64,000 bases of DNA, from contig NZ_CP116413.1 of NCBI RefSeq assembly GCF_030064675.1, positions 8,523,501 through 8,587,500 of the forward strand, in the 5' to 3' direction. A program made the translations under genes and the position numbers. Position 1 is the stretch's first letter; each line of letters opens with the position of its first letter. The notes below the pieces were generated by a model. It searched no databases. It was not told where the DNA came from and worked only from the letters and a program-made list of their open reading frames with translations. The stretch comes from Crossiella sp. CA-258035 (GTDB lineage Bacteria; Actinomycetota; Actinomycetes; Mycobacteriales; Pseudonocardiaceae). This document shows positions 1-15,860 of the stretch, one piece after another.

Positions 1-1472
1 TGGCGCCGGAAGGCTGGCAGGCCATCGGGGTGGTCTGCCACGCCCTGGCCGCCCACATGCAGCTGACCACGGTGGTCACCCTGGCCGACGGCGAGGAGTA
101 CTACTGGTCGCCGCCACCGCAGGTCAGCCAGTGGCTGTACCGGCTCCGGCTGGCGACCTACCAGCCAGGCGCGGGCGCCTGGTTCACCGCCGACTACCGG
201 CTGGTCGCGGGCTCGGAACCGGTGGCCGACTTCGAGTTCCACGCGGAGCCGGAGTGGCCGTTCACCGCGTACCTGAACCTGGACCCCGAGCACCGGCAGG
301 AGCTGCAGACGCTGCCCCGGGCCAGCGACCACACCCCGGACTGGCTGCTGCGCGCCGCGCACCGCCGGCAGCAGGAGCTGGCCCGCCAGGCCATGACCAG
401 CCTGAGCGGCGAGGCGGGCCGCACCGTCGGCAAGCCCGTCCGGTCGGAGCTGGCGATGGCCCGGCTGTTCGACTACTTCGCCGAGGGCGAGCCGCCCCGC
501 GCGTACCGGCCCGTGCTGCCCGCCCAGGAGCGGCTCAACGTCATCAGCTACCTGAGCGAGGCGCCGGTCGTGCTGTCCTCGCGCGGTTTCGCGCCGGACC
601 TGCTGCACCCCGAGCGCGAGTCGCTGGTGCCGATGACCTACCACACCGACGGCCGCTGGGTCTGGCCCGGCGCGCTCGCCTACTACCTGCGCGAGCACGG
701 GGTCACCCCGCCGCTGGAGCTGGTCAACCACATCCGGTCCCGGTTCTACGAGCCGCCGGCCTCGGTGCCCAAGCTGGTCGCCCAGGAGGCGACCTCGGTG
801 GTCATGGAGATGCCGGAGCGGCACCCCGGCGCCAAGGACGACTGGGAGCGAGCTCGGTTCGCGGTGCGGGACTTCTGCGTCCGGTTCAGCGTCAGCCGCC
901 GCTACGTCAGCTTCGGCGAGTACGCCGACGAGGCCTGGTGCGTGGTGCGCGAGCGGGACGACCGGTTCTCGGTGTTCTGGTGGTGGGCGAACGAGCAGCG
1001 CAAGGAGCTGGAGGCGCGCTTCGACGACGTGTCCCAGGCCGCGACCTACCTGATCGGGCAGCTGTACCTGAACTACCCGAACCTGCAGCGCGCCGAGGAC
1101 GAGCCGCTGCTGCCGGAGGAGGCGCCCATCCAGGCCATGGGCGGGGACCCCGGGCTGGCCGCCTACGACCAGATCGACTCGCTGATCCTGCGCGAGGGCC
1201 ACGAGATCGAGCGCTTCGGCGGGCCGGACGGCAACACCATCTTCGACGCGGGCACCGGCTTCGAGCGGACCACCCTGCCGCCGGAGTTCGCGCAGGGACC
1301 GTACGGCCGGTTCCGGCTGGCCGGCGGCGACTGGAAGATGCTCGGTGCGGTGACCAGGGCGGACGAGCGTCAGCCCGGTGGCGCGCGGGTGTACTTCCTG
1401 CCCAAGCCGCTGCGCGAGTACCTGGCCTCCGGCCTGATCGTGGAGATCCCGCCCGGCGAGGCACGGCAGTGA
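1..1472 (+). CDS. TNT-domain-like multidomain protein (5' end outside window)
   Basis: The reading frame is open from the window edge (first full codon at base 3), so the true start is upstream. About 490 residues are visible. The first part (W-x-A-I-G-V-V…, then a W-rich strand region ending EPEWPF) resembles YezG/DUF600-like folds. A middle segment around DEAWCVVRERDDRFSVFWWW precedes the C-terminal 100 residues. That tail has the pattern of the TNT (tuberculosis necrotising toxin) NAD glycohydrolase family: an acidic-G/E-R-F-G start, ERTTLPPEF, then PGGARVYFLPKPL and a final GLIVEIP. In TNT toxins the PGGG-x-Q-Y stretch carries a catalytic Gln (from memory); here it reads PGGARVY, so activity is uncertain. 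The stop overlaps the next gene's GTG (GTGA), implying translational coupling. Likely a type VII-associated or immunity-like polypeptide; no secretion signal can be judged because the N-terminus is missing. Confidence 0.6.
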   Translation, partial: APEGWQAIGVVCHALAAHMQLTTVVTLADGEEYYWSPPPQVSQWLYRLRLATYQPGAGAWFTADYRLVAGSEPVADFEFHAEPEWPFTAYLNLDPEHRQELQTLPRASDHTPDWLLRAAHRRQQELARQAMTSLSGEAGRTVGKPVRSELAMARLFDYFAEGEPPRAYRPVLPAQERLNVISYLSEAPVVLSSRGFAPDLLHPERESLVPMTYHTDGRWVWPGALAYYLREHGVTPPLELVNHIRSRFYEPPASVPKLVAQEATSVVMEMPERHPGAKDDWERARFAVRDFCVRFSVSRRYVSFGEYADEAWCVVRERDDRFSVFWWWANEQRKELEARFDDVSQAATYLIGQLYLNYPNLQRAEDEPLLPEEAPIQAMGGDPGLAAYDQIDSLILREGHEIERFGGPDGNTIFDAGTGFERTTLPPEFAQGPYGRFRLAGGDWKMLGAVTRADERQPGGARVYFLPKPLREYLASGLIVEIPPGEARQ

Positions 1473-2575
1473 GCGCGCCCGTCGCCGAGACCGGGCTGCC
1501 CGGCGGCGACCGGCTGGGCCGGGCGCGGCAGGCGGTCATCGGCTGCTTCGCCGGGCAGGCCATCGGCGGCGCGGTCGGGGCGGGCGTGCAGTTCGAGAGC
1601 CTGGAGTCGTTCGCGGCCACACACGGGGATGCCTTCCCCGGGGAGTACCCGCCCGCTTTCGGCGGCGCCGGCCGGATCACCGCGGACACCCAGCTGTCGC
1701 TGTTCGTGCTGGACGGGCTGATCCGGGCGCACTTCCGGCGCAGGCGCACCGGCGCGGCCGACCCGCTGCCGGAGGTCAAGGCCGCGCTGCGGCGCTGGCT
1801 GCGCACCCAGCAGCCCGATGTCGGCGGCGCGGACGGCTGGTTCCCGGCGCGCCCGGCGCTGGCCGCCAAGCGCTGGCCGGACCGCACCACCCTGGACGTG
1901 CTGACCACCGGCCGGTTCGGCTCCATCGAGCACCCGGTCACCGACTCCGCGGAAAGCGGCGTGCTGCCCAGGGCGGCGGCCGCGGCGCTGTGGAGCGCGG
2001 CGGAGGAGCAGGTGTTCGAGCTGGGCGCGCGGATCGCCGCGCTCACCCACGGCCACCCGTCGGCCTACCTGTCAGCCGGGGCCTACGCGGTGATCGTCAA
2101 CCGGATCCTGCGCGGGATCGGCAACCCGGTGCGCGCGGTGGACAGCGCCGTCCGGGTGCTGCGCCGCTGGCCAGGCCACGAGCCGGTCAGCGCGGCACTG
2201 GAGACCGCGGTGGACTGGTTCCACCACGGTGAGGAGGCCGAGGTCACCGCGGCCTCGGTGCAGGAGCTCGGCGAGGGCCTGCTGGCGCCGGAGGCACTGG
2301 CCATGGCGGTGCGGGCCACGCTGTCGGACCACCGCTTCGAGCAGGTCATCGCCAGGGCCGTCGGGCACTCCGGCAACAGCTCCACCGTCGGCGCGCTCAC
2401 CGGCGGCCTCTACGGCGTGCTGTTCGACTTCACCGCCACCATCCCGGTGCCGCTGCTGCGCGACCTGGAGCTGGGCGAGGAGATCGCCACCCTGGCCGAC
2501 GCCGCGGTGAAGGAGTTCGGCCCGCGCCCGCCGAGCACCACCGGCTGGCTGGAGAACTTCCCCTTCGGCAAGTAG
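1469..2575 (+). CDS. ADP-ribosylglycohydrolase (DraG/ARH) family protein, probably inactive
   Basis: A 368-residue protein. The GTG start at 1469 is chosen because it gives a GTGA overlap with the upstream TNT-like gene and places the family's N-terminal glycine motif (GCFAGQAIGGAVG, residues 25–37) at the usual position. ARH enzymes remove ADP-ribose from proteins using two Mg ions held by a T-D-D-T motif near the N-terminus and a D-x-D-T/S motif near the C-terminus. Here these read T71-A-D-T74 and G302-N-S-S-T306, so three metal-ligand aspartates are replaced (A, N, S). The overall fold markers (LTHGHP, GALTGGLYG) are retained. It probably binds rather than hydrolyses ADP-ribose, or is an antagonist of its neighbour; that role is inference. 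Confidence 0.75.
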   Translation: MSAPVAETGLPGGDRLGRARQAVIGCFAGQAIGGAVGAGVQFESLESFAATHGDAFPGEYPPAFGGAGRITADTQLSLFVLDGLIRAHFRRRRTGAADPLPEVKAALRRWLRTQQPDVGGADGWFPARPALAAKRWPDRTTLDVLTTGRFGSIEHPVTDSAESGVLPRAAAAALWSAAEEQVFELGARIAALTHGHPSAYLSAGAYAVIVNRILRGIGNPVRAVDSAVRVLRRWPGHEPVSAALETAVDWFHHGEEAEVTAASVQELGEGLLAPEALAMAVRATLSDHRFEQVIARAVGHSGNSSTVGALTGGLYGVLFDFTATIPVPLLRDLELGEEIATLADAAVKEFGPRPPSTTGWLENFPFGK

Positions 2576-2583
2576 CCCCGGCA

Positions 2584-2630
2584 ACGGGGAAGGCCCCGCC
2601 ACCGGAACTCGGTGGCGGGGCCTTCCCCGT
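2584..2630. terminator. Bidirectional rho-independent terminator between convergent genes
   Basis: A perfect 20-bp inverted repeat (arms 2584–2603 and 2611–2630) with a 7-base loop. It sits between the stop of the ARH-like gene (plus) and the stop of rpoC (minus). No long U tract follows on either side, as is common in GC-rich actinobacteria. Confidence 0.85.
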
Positions 2631-2645
2631 GTGTGACTGGCTTCG

Positions 2646-6557
<3,912 letters not shown>

Positions 6558-6651
6558 GTCGGTTCTTCCCCTTGATAGTTCGGGTTCAGAGGCTGAGTCG
6601 GGCCGGGGCGGGACGGGCTTGCGATCAGCCCGTCCCACGCCGGCGGCGAGG

Positions 6652-10137
<3,486 letters not shown>

Positions 10138-10275
10138 GATGCGTCCTTCCAGGGACTGTTGCTGGCTGGAAGCTGCCCCGGAGCTTGCGCGCCGGTGCAG
10201 TTGTCAAGGGTGCGGCGCGGCCATCATCTCGGGACCCTGGGCAGGGTGAACAGAAAATGGACAGCGCAAAGTGGC

Positions 10276-10304
10276 AGTCTAGCCACACAGACGGCGGCTG
10301 TCGA
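10276..10304 (-). promoter_or_regulatory. Vegetative promoter for rpoBC
   Basis: On the minus strand a -35 element TCGACA (10304–10299) is separated by exactly 17 bases from a -10 element TAGACT (10281–10276). This matches the actinobacterial housekeeping sigma consensus (TTGACA / TAnnnT) with one mismatch in the -35. Transcription would start near 10269, giving a leader of about 130 bases before the TTG of rpoB. Prediction by inspection. Confidence 0.65.
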
Positions 10305-10920
10305 GCGGGGTCCAGACTGGACACCCGAACTCGTGCTTACGGACAGAGTGAACCCACCGCAGCCCGCAGTCAAGATGCCACGCGGTGATCACTCCGTTGG
10401 CGCAGGGCCAACTCACCTCACGTAACCGTTTGACCAGGTCATCCTGTGGAGAAGTACCCGAAGAGCGGGTTTTCTATACCCGATTCCGGCCTTGCCGAGA
10501 GGGCTTGAGGAACGTCACACTGGTCCGCTTGCCGACCAGAACGACCGCTCACCGCACGAATTCCCCTGGTCACGCTGTGTCCTGACGTCACGGGGAGGAC
10601 GCTCCACCCGCCATCAGCGACCGCTCGTCGCACCCTCGACCGGGTGACACCAACCCGGTCAGCGGGCCAGACCTTGATCAATTTGTGACCCGGACCCCAG
10701 CCGACCCCGGTCAACAGTGCCGCCAGTTCGGAGAACGCGCACTCCGCGTCGCCGAACGGCAACTCCCAGCGAACCCCACGCGGCCGGTCCTGCGCTGTCC
10801 CCGCCGCGGAAACCCTGCCCAGGGAACTTGATCAAGGATACCGGTTTCCGGGCCCCTCGGCCATGCGCCAACTGGCGCTTGACTAGGGGCAGTTGCCAGT
10901 CCTCGGCCCATCACCGCAGG
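10305..10920. other. Intergenic region between rpoB promoter and helicase-associated gene
   Basis: Roughly 600 bases without a credible gene; short open frames here lack family resemblance and ribosome-binding sites. It contains two copies of the 8-base palindrome TTGATCAA (10674–10681 and 10828–10835) and a short inverted pair CAACTG…CAGTTG near 10869–10897. Additional rpoBC promoters would be expected here, but none as convincing as the one at 10276 was seen. Confidence 0.5.
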
Positions 10921-13434
10921 TCAACGCGGTCGCCCCGCGGTCACCGGCCCGGAGATGGGCCGGGCCCAGGCGATGCGCTCCACCAGGAACTGCGCCTCGG
11001 TCTCGTGCCGGTGGCACCAGGCGAGCAGGATGCCGTGCTCCAGCGTCAGGTCGCTGACCACACGCGGGCTGGCAGGCCCGTCCGGGCTCCGGTAGGAGAT
11101 CTCCACCGGCCCGCCGGTGCTGATGGCAGCGGCCAGCCAGCCCCGATCGGGTTCGGGCAGGTCCGGCGCCTGGTACCGCAGGTGGCGGTCCGGGTCGAGG
11201 GGCCCGTCCACCGCGGGCGCTTCGGCCAGCGCCTCGGCCAGCGCGGCCGGGGTGGCGGCGTGGTCCTCGGGCCGCCAGGGCGCGGGCTGCGCCCGTCCGC
11301 GCCGGGGTTCCTGCGCCTCGGGCACCTCATTGCCGGTGGCGTCCTCGCCGACCGGGGTGAACCCGGCCCGCCGCAGCTGGGCCAGGCTCTCCGGCCGCGG
11401 CCGCGGACTGACCAGCACGGTCGGCGCCACCTGCCGCAACCCCAGCCGCTCGGCAGGCCGCGAGTTCATGATCTCCAGAGCTTGGATCTCATCCGCGGTG
11501 TGGATCACGCACCCGGCGTCCACCACCCTGATCGACCCGTGCCGCCGCGCCACGTCCCGGACCAGGTACGCCAGCGGCTGGGGCACGCCACCGGCGGCCA
11601 CCTCGGCCAGGTCGGCGAGCAGCCCGTCGGCGGTGGCGCCGGTGTCCAGGGCTCGCCGGATGCTGGCCGCGGAGAACCGCCAGACCCGGGCCGAGCTGTT
11701 GGTCTCCAGGTCGGCGACGGTGTCGAGCAGCCGGACCAGGTGCTGGGCCGGGTCACCGGTGACGATGGCGGTGAGGTCGGACTGGAGGCGGGCGGTGCCC
11801 ACGGTGGCGGGCAGCAGGGCGGTGGCGGCGGCGAGCAGGGCGGCTTCGGGATCCGGGGCTGATCCGGCGGCCAGGGCTGTTCCGGAGGCGGGAGCCGTCC
11901 CGGGCCGCGAGGCCGCTTCGGAGTTCGGTGCTGGGCTGGGGGCGGGCGCTGCTTCAGCGGGGCTGGTGGCGGGCGACCGGCCTTCCGGGGCCACCGCGCG
12001 AGCGCGCCTGGATGCCGTGGCGGCCAGGAGGGCGTGGCCGGCTTCGGTGAGCTGGTCTTCGGAGAGCAGGCCCAACAGGCGGGCTTCGGTGAGGGTGGCT
12101 TGGGCCAGCGCCCTGGTGTGGTCGGTGGTGGTGAGCATGGGGACGTGCCAGGCGAGCTGGGCCAGGATGGCGGGGTCGGCGGCTCGTTGGTCCGGGGCGA
12201 GTTCGGCGTAGGCGGTGAGGATGGCCTGGCGCTGGGCCTTGGCGGGGCCGGGGTTGGGCACCGTGGGCGGGATGGTGCGGCCGTCGGGGGTCTGGCGGTG
12301 GGTGGGGGCCTCGGGCAGGGTCAGCCAGGTGCGGACCAGGGTGGTCCAGCGGTGCGCGGCGGGCTGGGTGCGCCAGTCGTCGTAGGCGGCGGTGGGGGCG
12401 TAGCTGTCCAGGTGGTGGCCTGCGCGGTGGTGGCCGAGCAGGTCGGCGGCGTAGGCCAGGTCCAGCCACAGGGCGGCGTGTTCCGGTGGGCAGCCGAAGG
12501 ACTTGGCCAGGCGGCGCAGCTCCCTGGTGCCGATGCCGCCGGAGAGCAGCGCGGGGATGGGTTCGGCCTCGGCGTGCTCCAGCAGAGTGGTGGTCAGGCG
12601 GACCGCCTCGGCGGCGGCCACGGCGGCCTGGCTGCGCGCGAGCTCGGGGGTGGCCGGGCTGGTGGCCGGGCGGGGCGGGCCGGTCAGGCGGAAGCGGCGG
12701 CGGTGCTCGGGCAGGGCGAAGCCGACCTCACGCGGGACCTCGGCCGCGGACTTGCCCCTGCGCAGCAGCAACCCGAGCTCGAGCAGTGGGGCCGCGGTGG
12801 CGGCCAGGTCCTCGTCAGTCAGCTCGCCGTCGGTGAGGGTGACGCGCGGGTGGTCGGCGAGCAGGCCGGTGAGCAGCTTGGCGGCCGGGCGGGGCAGGCC
12901 GGCCAGCAGGCGGGTGAGGCGGGACCGGTCGCCGAGGTGGTCGGCGAGCCGGCGGGTCAGGGTGGCCCGGGTGCCCTCGGCAGGCAGGCCGTGCCTGACG
13001 GTCAGCGCGCGGACCTCGGCCAGTGGACAGGGGGTGAGCAGGTCGGCGAGCGGGGCGCCGAGGCCGAGCGGGGCGGTCCACCAGGTGGCCAGCCGGGGCG
13101 GGCAGGCCAGGCCGCCGTCGGCGGTCGGCCAGACCAGGGCGTGCTCGGCGAGGCGGGCCAGTGCGGCGGTGACCAGCGACCGGGGTGAGGCGAGGGTGCC
13201 GGCCAGCTCGGCCGGGGTGGCCGAGGGACCGAGCACCTGGATGGCCTGGGTGATCGACAGCGCGTCCTGGTCCAGCTCGCGCAGGGCCAGCTCCAGCGAG
13301 GTCCTGGTGGACAGGGCCTTGGCCAGGCCGTCCCAGTACCGGGGCGCGGGTTCGACCAGGACGTCCGGCCGGAGCTCGAACAACCGCACCAGCGCCGTCC
13401 GGTCGAGACCGCGCAGGTACTCCTTGAGCTTCAT
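10921..13434 (-). CDS. Helicase-associated protein with XPB/Ssl2-like C-terminal domain
   Basis: A protein of 837 residues when started at ATG 13434 (MKLKEYLRGLDRTALVRLFE), where homologues usually begin. The N-terminal half is an alpha-helical winged-helix-like array (…DALSITQAIQVLGP…). The C-terminal part has the conserved 'helicase C_3' pattern (IRVVDAGCVIHTADEIQALE, then LVSPRPRPESLAQLRRAGF and a WYL-like ISYRSPDG end). It resembles the conserved mycobacterial protein Rv0862c (from memory). No Walker A or DEAD box is visible, so it is not itself a helicase. A low-complexity Ala/Pro linker lies near the middle. It probably acts in DNA binding or repair; the exact role is unknown. It follows the small gene at 13460–13825 by 25 bases. 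Confidence 0.75.
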   Translation of the reverse strand: MKLKEYLRGLDRTALVRLFELRPDVLVEPAPRYWDGLAKALSTRTSLELALRELDQDALSITQAIQVLGPSATPAELAGTLASPRSLVTAALARLAEHALVWPTADGGLACPPRLATWWTAPLGLGAPLADLLTPCPLAEVRALTVRHGLPAEGTRATLTRRLADHLGDRSRLTRLLAGLPRPAAKLLTGLLADHPRVTLTDGELTDEDLAATAAPLLELGLLLRRGKSAAEVPREVGFALPEHRRRFRLTGPPRPATSPATPELARSQAAVAAAEAVRLTTTLLEHAEAEPIPALLSGGIGTRELRRLAKSFGCPPEHAALWLDLAYAADLLGHHRAGHHLDSYAPTAAYDDWRTQPAAHRWTTLVRTWLTLPEAPTHRQTPDGRTIPPTVPNPGPAKAQRQAILTAYAELAPDQRAADPAILAQLAWHVPMLTTTDHTRALAQATLTEARLLGLLSEDQLTEAGHALLAATASRRARAVAPEGRSPATSPAEAAPAPSPAPNSEAASRPGTAPASGTALAAGSAPDPEAALLAAATALLPATVGTARLQSDLTAIVTGDPAQHLVRLLDTVADLETNSSARVWRFSAASIRRALDTGATADGLLADLAEVAAGGVPQPLAYLVRDVARRHGSIRVVDAGCVIHTADEIQALEIMNSRPAERLGLRQVAPTVLVSPRPRPESLAQLRRAGFTPVGEDATGNEVPEAQEPRRGRAQPAPWRPEDHAATPAALAEALAEAPAVDGPLDPDRHLRYQAPDLPEPDRGWLAAAISTGGPVEISYRSPDGPASPRVVSDLTLEHGILLAWCHRHETEAQFLVERIAWARPISGPVTAGRPR

Positions 13435-13459
13435 CGGCCTGCCTACTCCCGCGTTGTGA

Positions 13460-13825
13460 TCAGTCCTCCCCTGCCCTGCGCATGTAGTCACCGGCGACTG
13501 AGCTGAGCTCCACGGCGCTGTCCACGTCGTCCCTGGCGAAAGCCCGGCCCGACTCGGCGATCAGCGCCAGTCCGGTGAGCAGGTCGGTGAAGGACTCCTT
13601 GGCGTCCTCGTTGGGCTGATCGCCCAGCTCCGCCTGCATCTCGCCGACAAGTTCGTCCAGCCGGTCGGCGAAGCGTTTGCCGTCCTCGCGCAGCGCCACC
13701 AGGGCCGCCCGCCGGGCGTGCCACCAGTCGAGCAGTTCGTGTCTGCGCTCCGGGGGCAGCTCGGCGAGGAACGCCAACTGCTCCTCGGTCAGCGCGGTGA
13801 TCCCGTCGGGCTCGGAGTCACGCAT
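13460..13825 (-). CDS. Conserved hypothetical small acidic helical protein
   Basis: A 121-residue protein beginning at ATG 13825. The composition is helical and acidic, with LTEEQLAFLAELPPERRHELLDWW near the start and a central helix pair around DGKRFADRLDELVGEM. No transmembrane segment, Cys cluster or catalytic motif is visible. It probably forms a two-gene unit with the helicase-associated gene downstream (25-base gap). Function not recognised. Confidence 0.6.
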   Translation of the reverse strand: MRDSEPDGITALTEEQLAFLAELPPERRHELLDWWHARRAALVALREDGKRFADRLDELVGEMQAELGDQPNEDAKESFTDLLTGLALIAESGRAFARDDVDSAVELSSVAGDYMRRAGED

Positions 13826-14027
13826 GGGCGACGACTATGCCACAGCCACCGTTAGCATTTCGTGACCGATCGGGACTTCACAAATCCGAGCTGGTGCTAC
13901 CAGGCACGACCGCGAGGAACTCACCCACTTGTCGTAGCGGGGCGGGGGTCTGGCGGTTGCGGGGCCCGCGCCGGTGGGGTGCGGGTAGGGGCGGCGGGTG
14001 TCTCGGCTGGGGTGCATGGCCTGAGAC

Positions 14028-14089
14028 TGCGCTGTGCCAGGTTGGCAAGGCCACTTTGGCGGGGGACACGAACGGGTGATTCGACGCTG
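14028..14089. repeat. Imperfect direct repeat, copy A
   Basis: About 62 bases similar to the copy at 14198–14260. The shared core begins CTGTGCCAGG and includes TGCCAGGTTGGCA (14035–14047), a near-palindrome. Similarity is strongest in the first 22 bases and in the TTGGCG and CACGA blocks. Confidence 0.55.
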
Positions 14090-14197
14090 GGGTGGCGAAG
14101 GTGGCGCTGAGCTGCGGAAATGGGCAGCACGGACGGTCCGGGGAGCGTGGCGGCGGGGAGACCGGCGCACGGGGCGGGGCGTTCGGGGTCGCGTGAT

Positions 14198-14260
14198 TCT
14201 GCCCTGTGCCAGGCTGGCAAACCGGGCTTGGCGACTCGCACGATCGAGTGCATCCGGCTG
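14198..14260. repeat. Imperfect direct repeat, copy B
   Basis: Second copy of the intergenic repeat. Here the core is the perfect palindrome TGCCAGGCTGGCA (14207–14219). It ends about 27 bases before the start of the type VII-like cassette, a position compatible with an operator or with a dispersed intergenic repeat. Confidence 0.55.
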
Positions 14261-14286
14261 ATCCGGCTTGGCCCTACGCTGCCTGC

Positions 14287-15417
14287 GTGACCGACCAACC
14301 GGCGACGGCGCGCCTGCCGCGCCCGCCAGCGGTGCTCTTCCGGCTGGGCTGTGCGGCGCTGCTCGGTGTGCTGATCTGGCTGATGGTGCTGGTGTTCCAG
14401 GCGGGCCCCGCGGCGAAGTTCCACCGGGGCGCCGCGCCTGCCGAGGACGACCTGCGCACCGGCACGGCCCAGGTCGAGCAGTGCGCGAGAGTGGACCGGA
14501 GCCTGCTGGTCACCGAGCTCACCGCGTACTCCTGCCCGGCCAAGGTCCGCTGGGACAGCGGCGCGGAACAGGGCCTGGAGCGGGAGACCGTGGTCTGGTC
14601 CCGGCACGACATCTCCGGCAGGCGGCTGCCGGTCCGGGAGGGCGCGGGCAGCGCGTGCCAGGGCTGCCCGGACACCACCGTGGTGCCGGTGGACCACCCG
14701 AAGGCGGACCGGGGCACGCGCGGCGAGGTCGACCTGTGGGTGCTCGCCGGTGTGTTCCTGCTCGGCATTCTCGCGGTGTTCCCGCTGGTCGGGATGCTGA
14801 ACGGACCTCGGCCTCCGCGGGCGGACGGACGGAAGCGACGGCTCGCCCGGCACGTGGCCGCGGCCTTCGTGGTCTACCTGGGCATCGGCGTGCTGGTCGG
14901 CGGGATCCTGCTGCTCAACGCGGTCGACTTCCAGGCGGGGGTCCGGCCCGGCGCCGAGGTGCGCGCGACCGGCACGGCCACCGTGGAGCACTGCCGGCGG
15001 GCCGACCGGAACTTCCTGCTGGTGGAGTTCACCCGCTACGAGTGCCCGGCGCAGGTGCGGTGGCGCGACGGCGCGCTGCCGCCTGGCCACACCAAGGTGG
15101 AGTCGCTCCGCGAGCTCAGCGGCCAGGTCGAGGTGCGCTCGGCGAAGGTCTCCTGCGGCAGGCGGTGCGTGGGCTGGGTGACCGTGCCCGCCGACCACCC
15201 CGACCCCAGCGGCGCCGTCCGCTGGTGGGTCGGCTTCGGCCAGATCGCGGGCGGGCTGCTGCTCATCGGGCTGGTCACCGGGGCCGTCCTCGCCATCTAC
15301 CGGATCCGGCCGACGGGTACCGCCACCGGGGGAACCGCATTGCCCCCGGACTCGTCGGAGTCGCAGGGTGCGGGGGTGGCACCGAAGAGCACCGATCAGG
15401 GAGGGGCGGCCGGATGA
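14287..15417 (+). CDS. Membrane protein with duplicated extracytoplasmic domain (DUF6346-like)
   Basis: A 376-residue protein started at GTG 14287 (VTDQPATARLPRPP); the first membrane helix follows at residues about 20–40. Four transmembrane helices are visible, arranged as two TM–domain–TM units. The two extracytoplasmic domains are internal duplicates: both contain a GTA-x-VE-x-C motif, a T-x-Y-x-C-P-A-x-V-R-W motif and a late C-x-x-C followed by V-P-x-DHP. The four conserved Cys per domain suggest disulphides. It heads a chain of four overlapping genes with type VII substrate-like products. The name DUF6346 is from memory and unverified. It is probably a surface or secretion-associated membrane protein. 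Confidence 0.6.
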   Translation: MTDQPATARLPRPPAVLFRLGCAALLGVLIWLMVLVFQAGPAAKFHRGAAPAEDDLRTGTAQVEQCARVDRSLLVTELTAYSCPAKVRWDSGAEQGLERETVVWSRHDISGRRLPVREGAGSACQGCPDTTVVPVDHPKADRGTRGEVDLWVLAGVFLLGILAVFPLVGMLNGPRPPRADGRKRRLARHVAAAFVVYLGIGVLVGGILLLNAVDFQAGVRPGAEVRATGTATVEHCRRADRNFLLVEFTRYECPAQVRWRDGALPPGHTKVESLRELSGQVEVRSAKVSCGRRCVGWVTVPADHPDPSGAVRWWVGFGQIAGGLLLIGLVTGAVLAIYRIRPTGTATGGTALPPDSSESQGAGVAPKSTDQGGAAG

Positions 15418-15860
15418 GCCGACCGATCACCGATCCGATGGCCTGGCTGGATGCGCAGGAGGCCAGGATCGAGGCGTTGCAGGCCCGCGCCGAGCAGGCC
15501 AAGGAGGCACTGGCCAGCGCGAGTGCCACGGCCACCAGCCGGGACGGCGCGGTGACGGTCACGGTGAACCCCGGCGGGGTGCTCACCGACCTCCGGCTCA
15601 CCGCCAAGGCGAGCGGGCTCGGGCCCGAGGAGCTGGCCGCGGCGATCATGGCCACGGTCCGGCAGGCGCAGGGCAGGGCCGGTCAGCAGACCGCGGCGAT
15701 CATGGCCACCGTGGTCGGCGAGGACTCCGAGGCGATGGACTTCGTCCGGGAGAACCTGCCGGAGCCCGCCGAGGAGGACGCGCCCGCGCCACCCCGGCGT
15801 CGGCCGGACGACGGCGATGACGAGGGCGGCCGCCCGATCATGCGAGAGGACGGCTGGTGA
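15414..15860 (+). CDS. YbaB/EbfC family nucleoid-associated protein
   Basis: A 148-residue protein whose ATG overlaps the previous stop (ATGA, 15414–15417). Residues about 15–110 follow the YbaB/EbfC pattern: an N-terminal helix rich in Ala/Glu (EARIEALQARAEQAKEAL), then a strand GAVTVTVNPGGVLTDLRLT and a second amphipathic helix. The C-terminal 30 residues are acidic and proline-rich. YbaB proteins bind DNA as dimers. Copies within type VII clusters are common in actinobacteria, where their role is unclear and may be in assembly or regulation. It is distinct from the housekeeping ybaB next to recR. Confidence 0.75.
   Translation: MSRPITDPMAWLDAQEARIEALQARAEQAKEALASASATATSRDGAVTVTVNPGGVLTDLRLTAKASGLGPEELAAAIMATVRQAQGRAGQQTAAIMATVVGEDSEAMDFVRENLPEPAEEDAPAPPRRRPDDGDDEGGRPIMREDGW

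Larger units (their letters stand above)
13826..14286. other. Intergenic region with imperfect direct repeat
   Basis: 461 bases between divergently transcribed genes. No supported coding frame. It contains two related segments of about 62 bases (14028–14089 and 14198–14260) that share CTGTGCCAGG(T/C)TGGCAA and GG(A/C)…CACGA blocks; see the repeat entries. The last 12 bases hold a possible leaderless promoter -10 (TACGCT, 14275–14280) before the GTG at 14287. Confidence 0.6.

Noticed and set aside
10385-10762. Short coding frames in the rpoB upstream region
   Set aside because: No ribosome-binding site, no motif, and they overlap each other on both strands.
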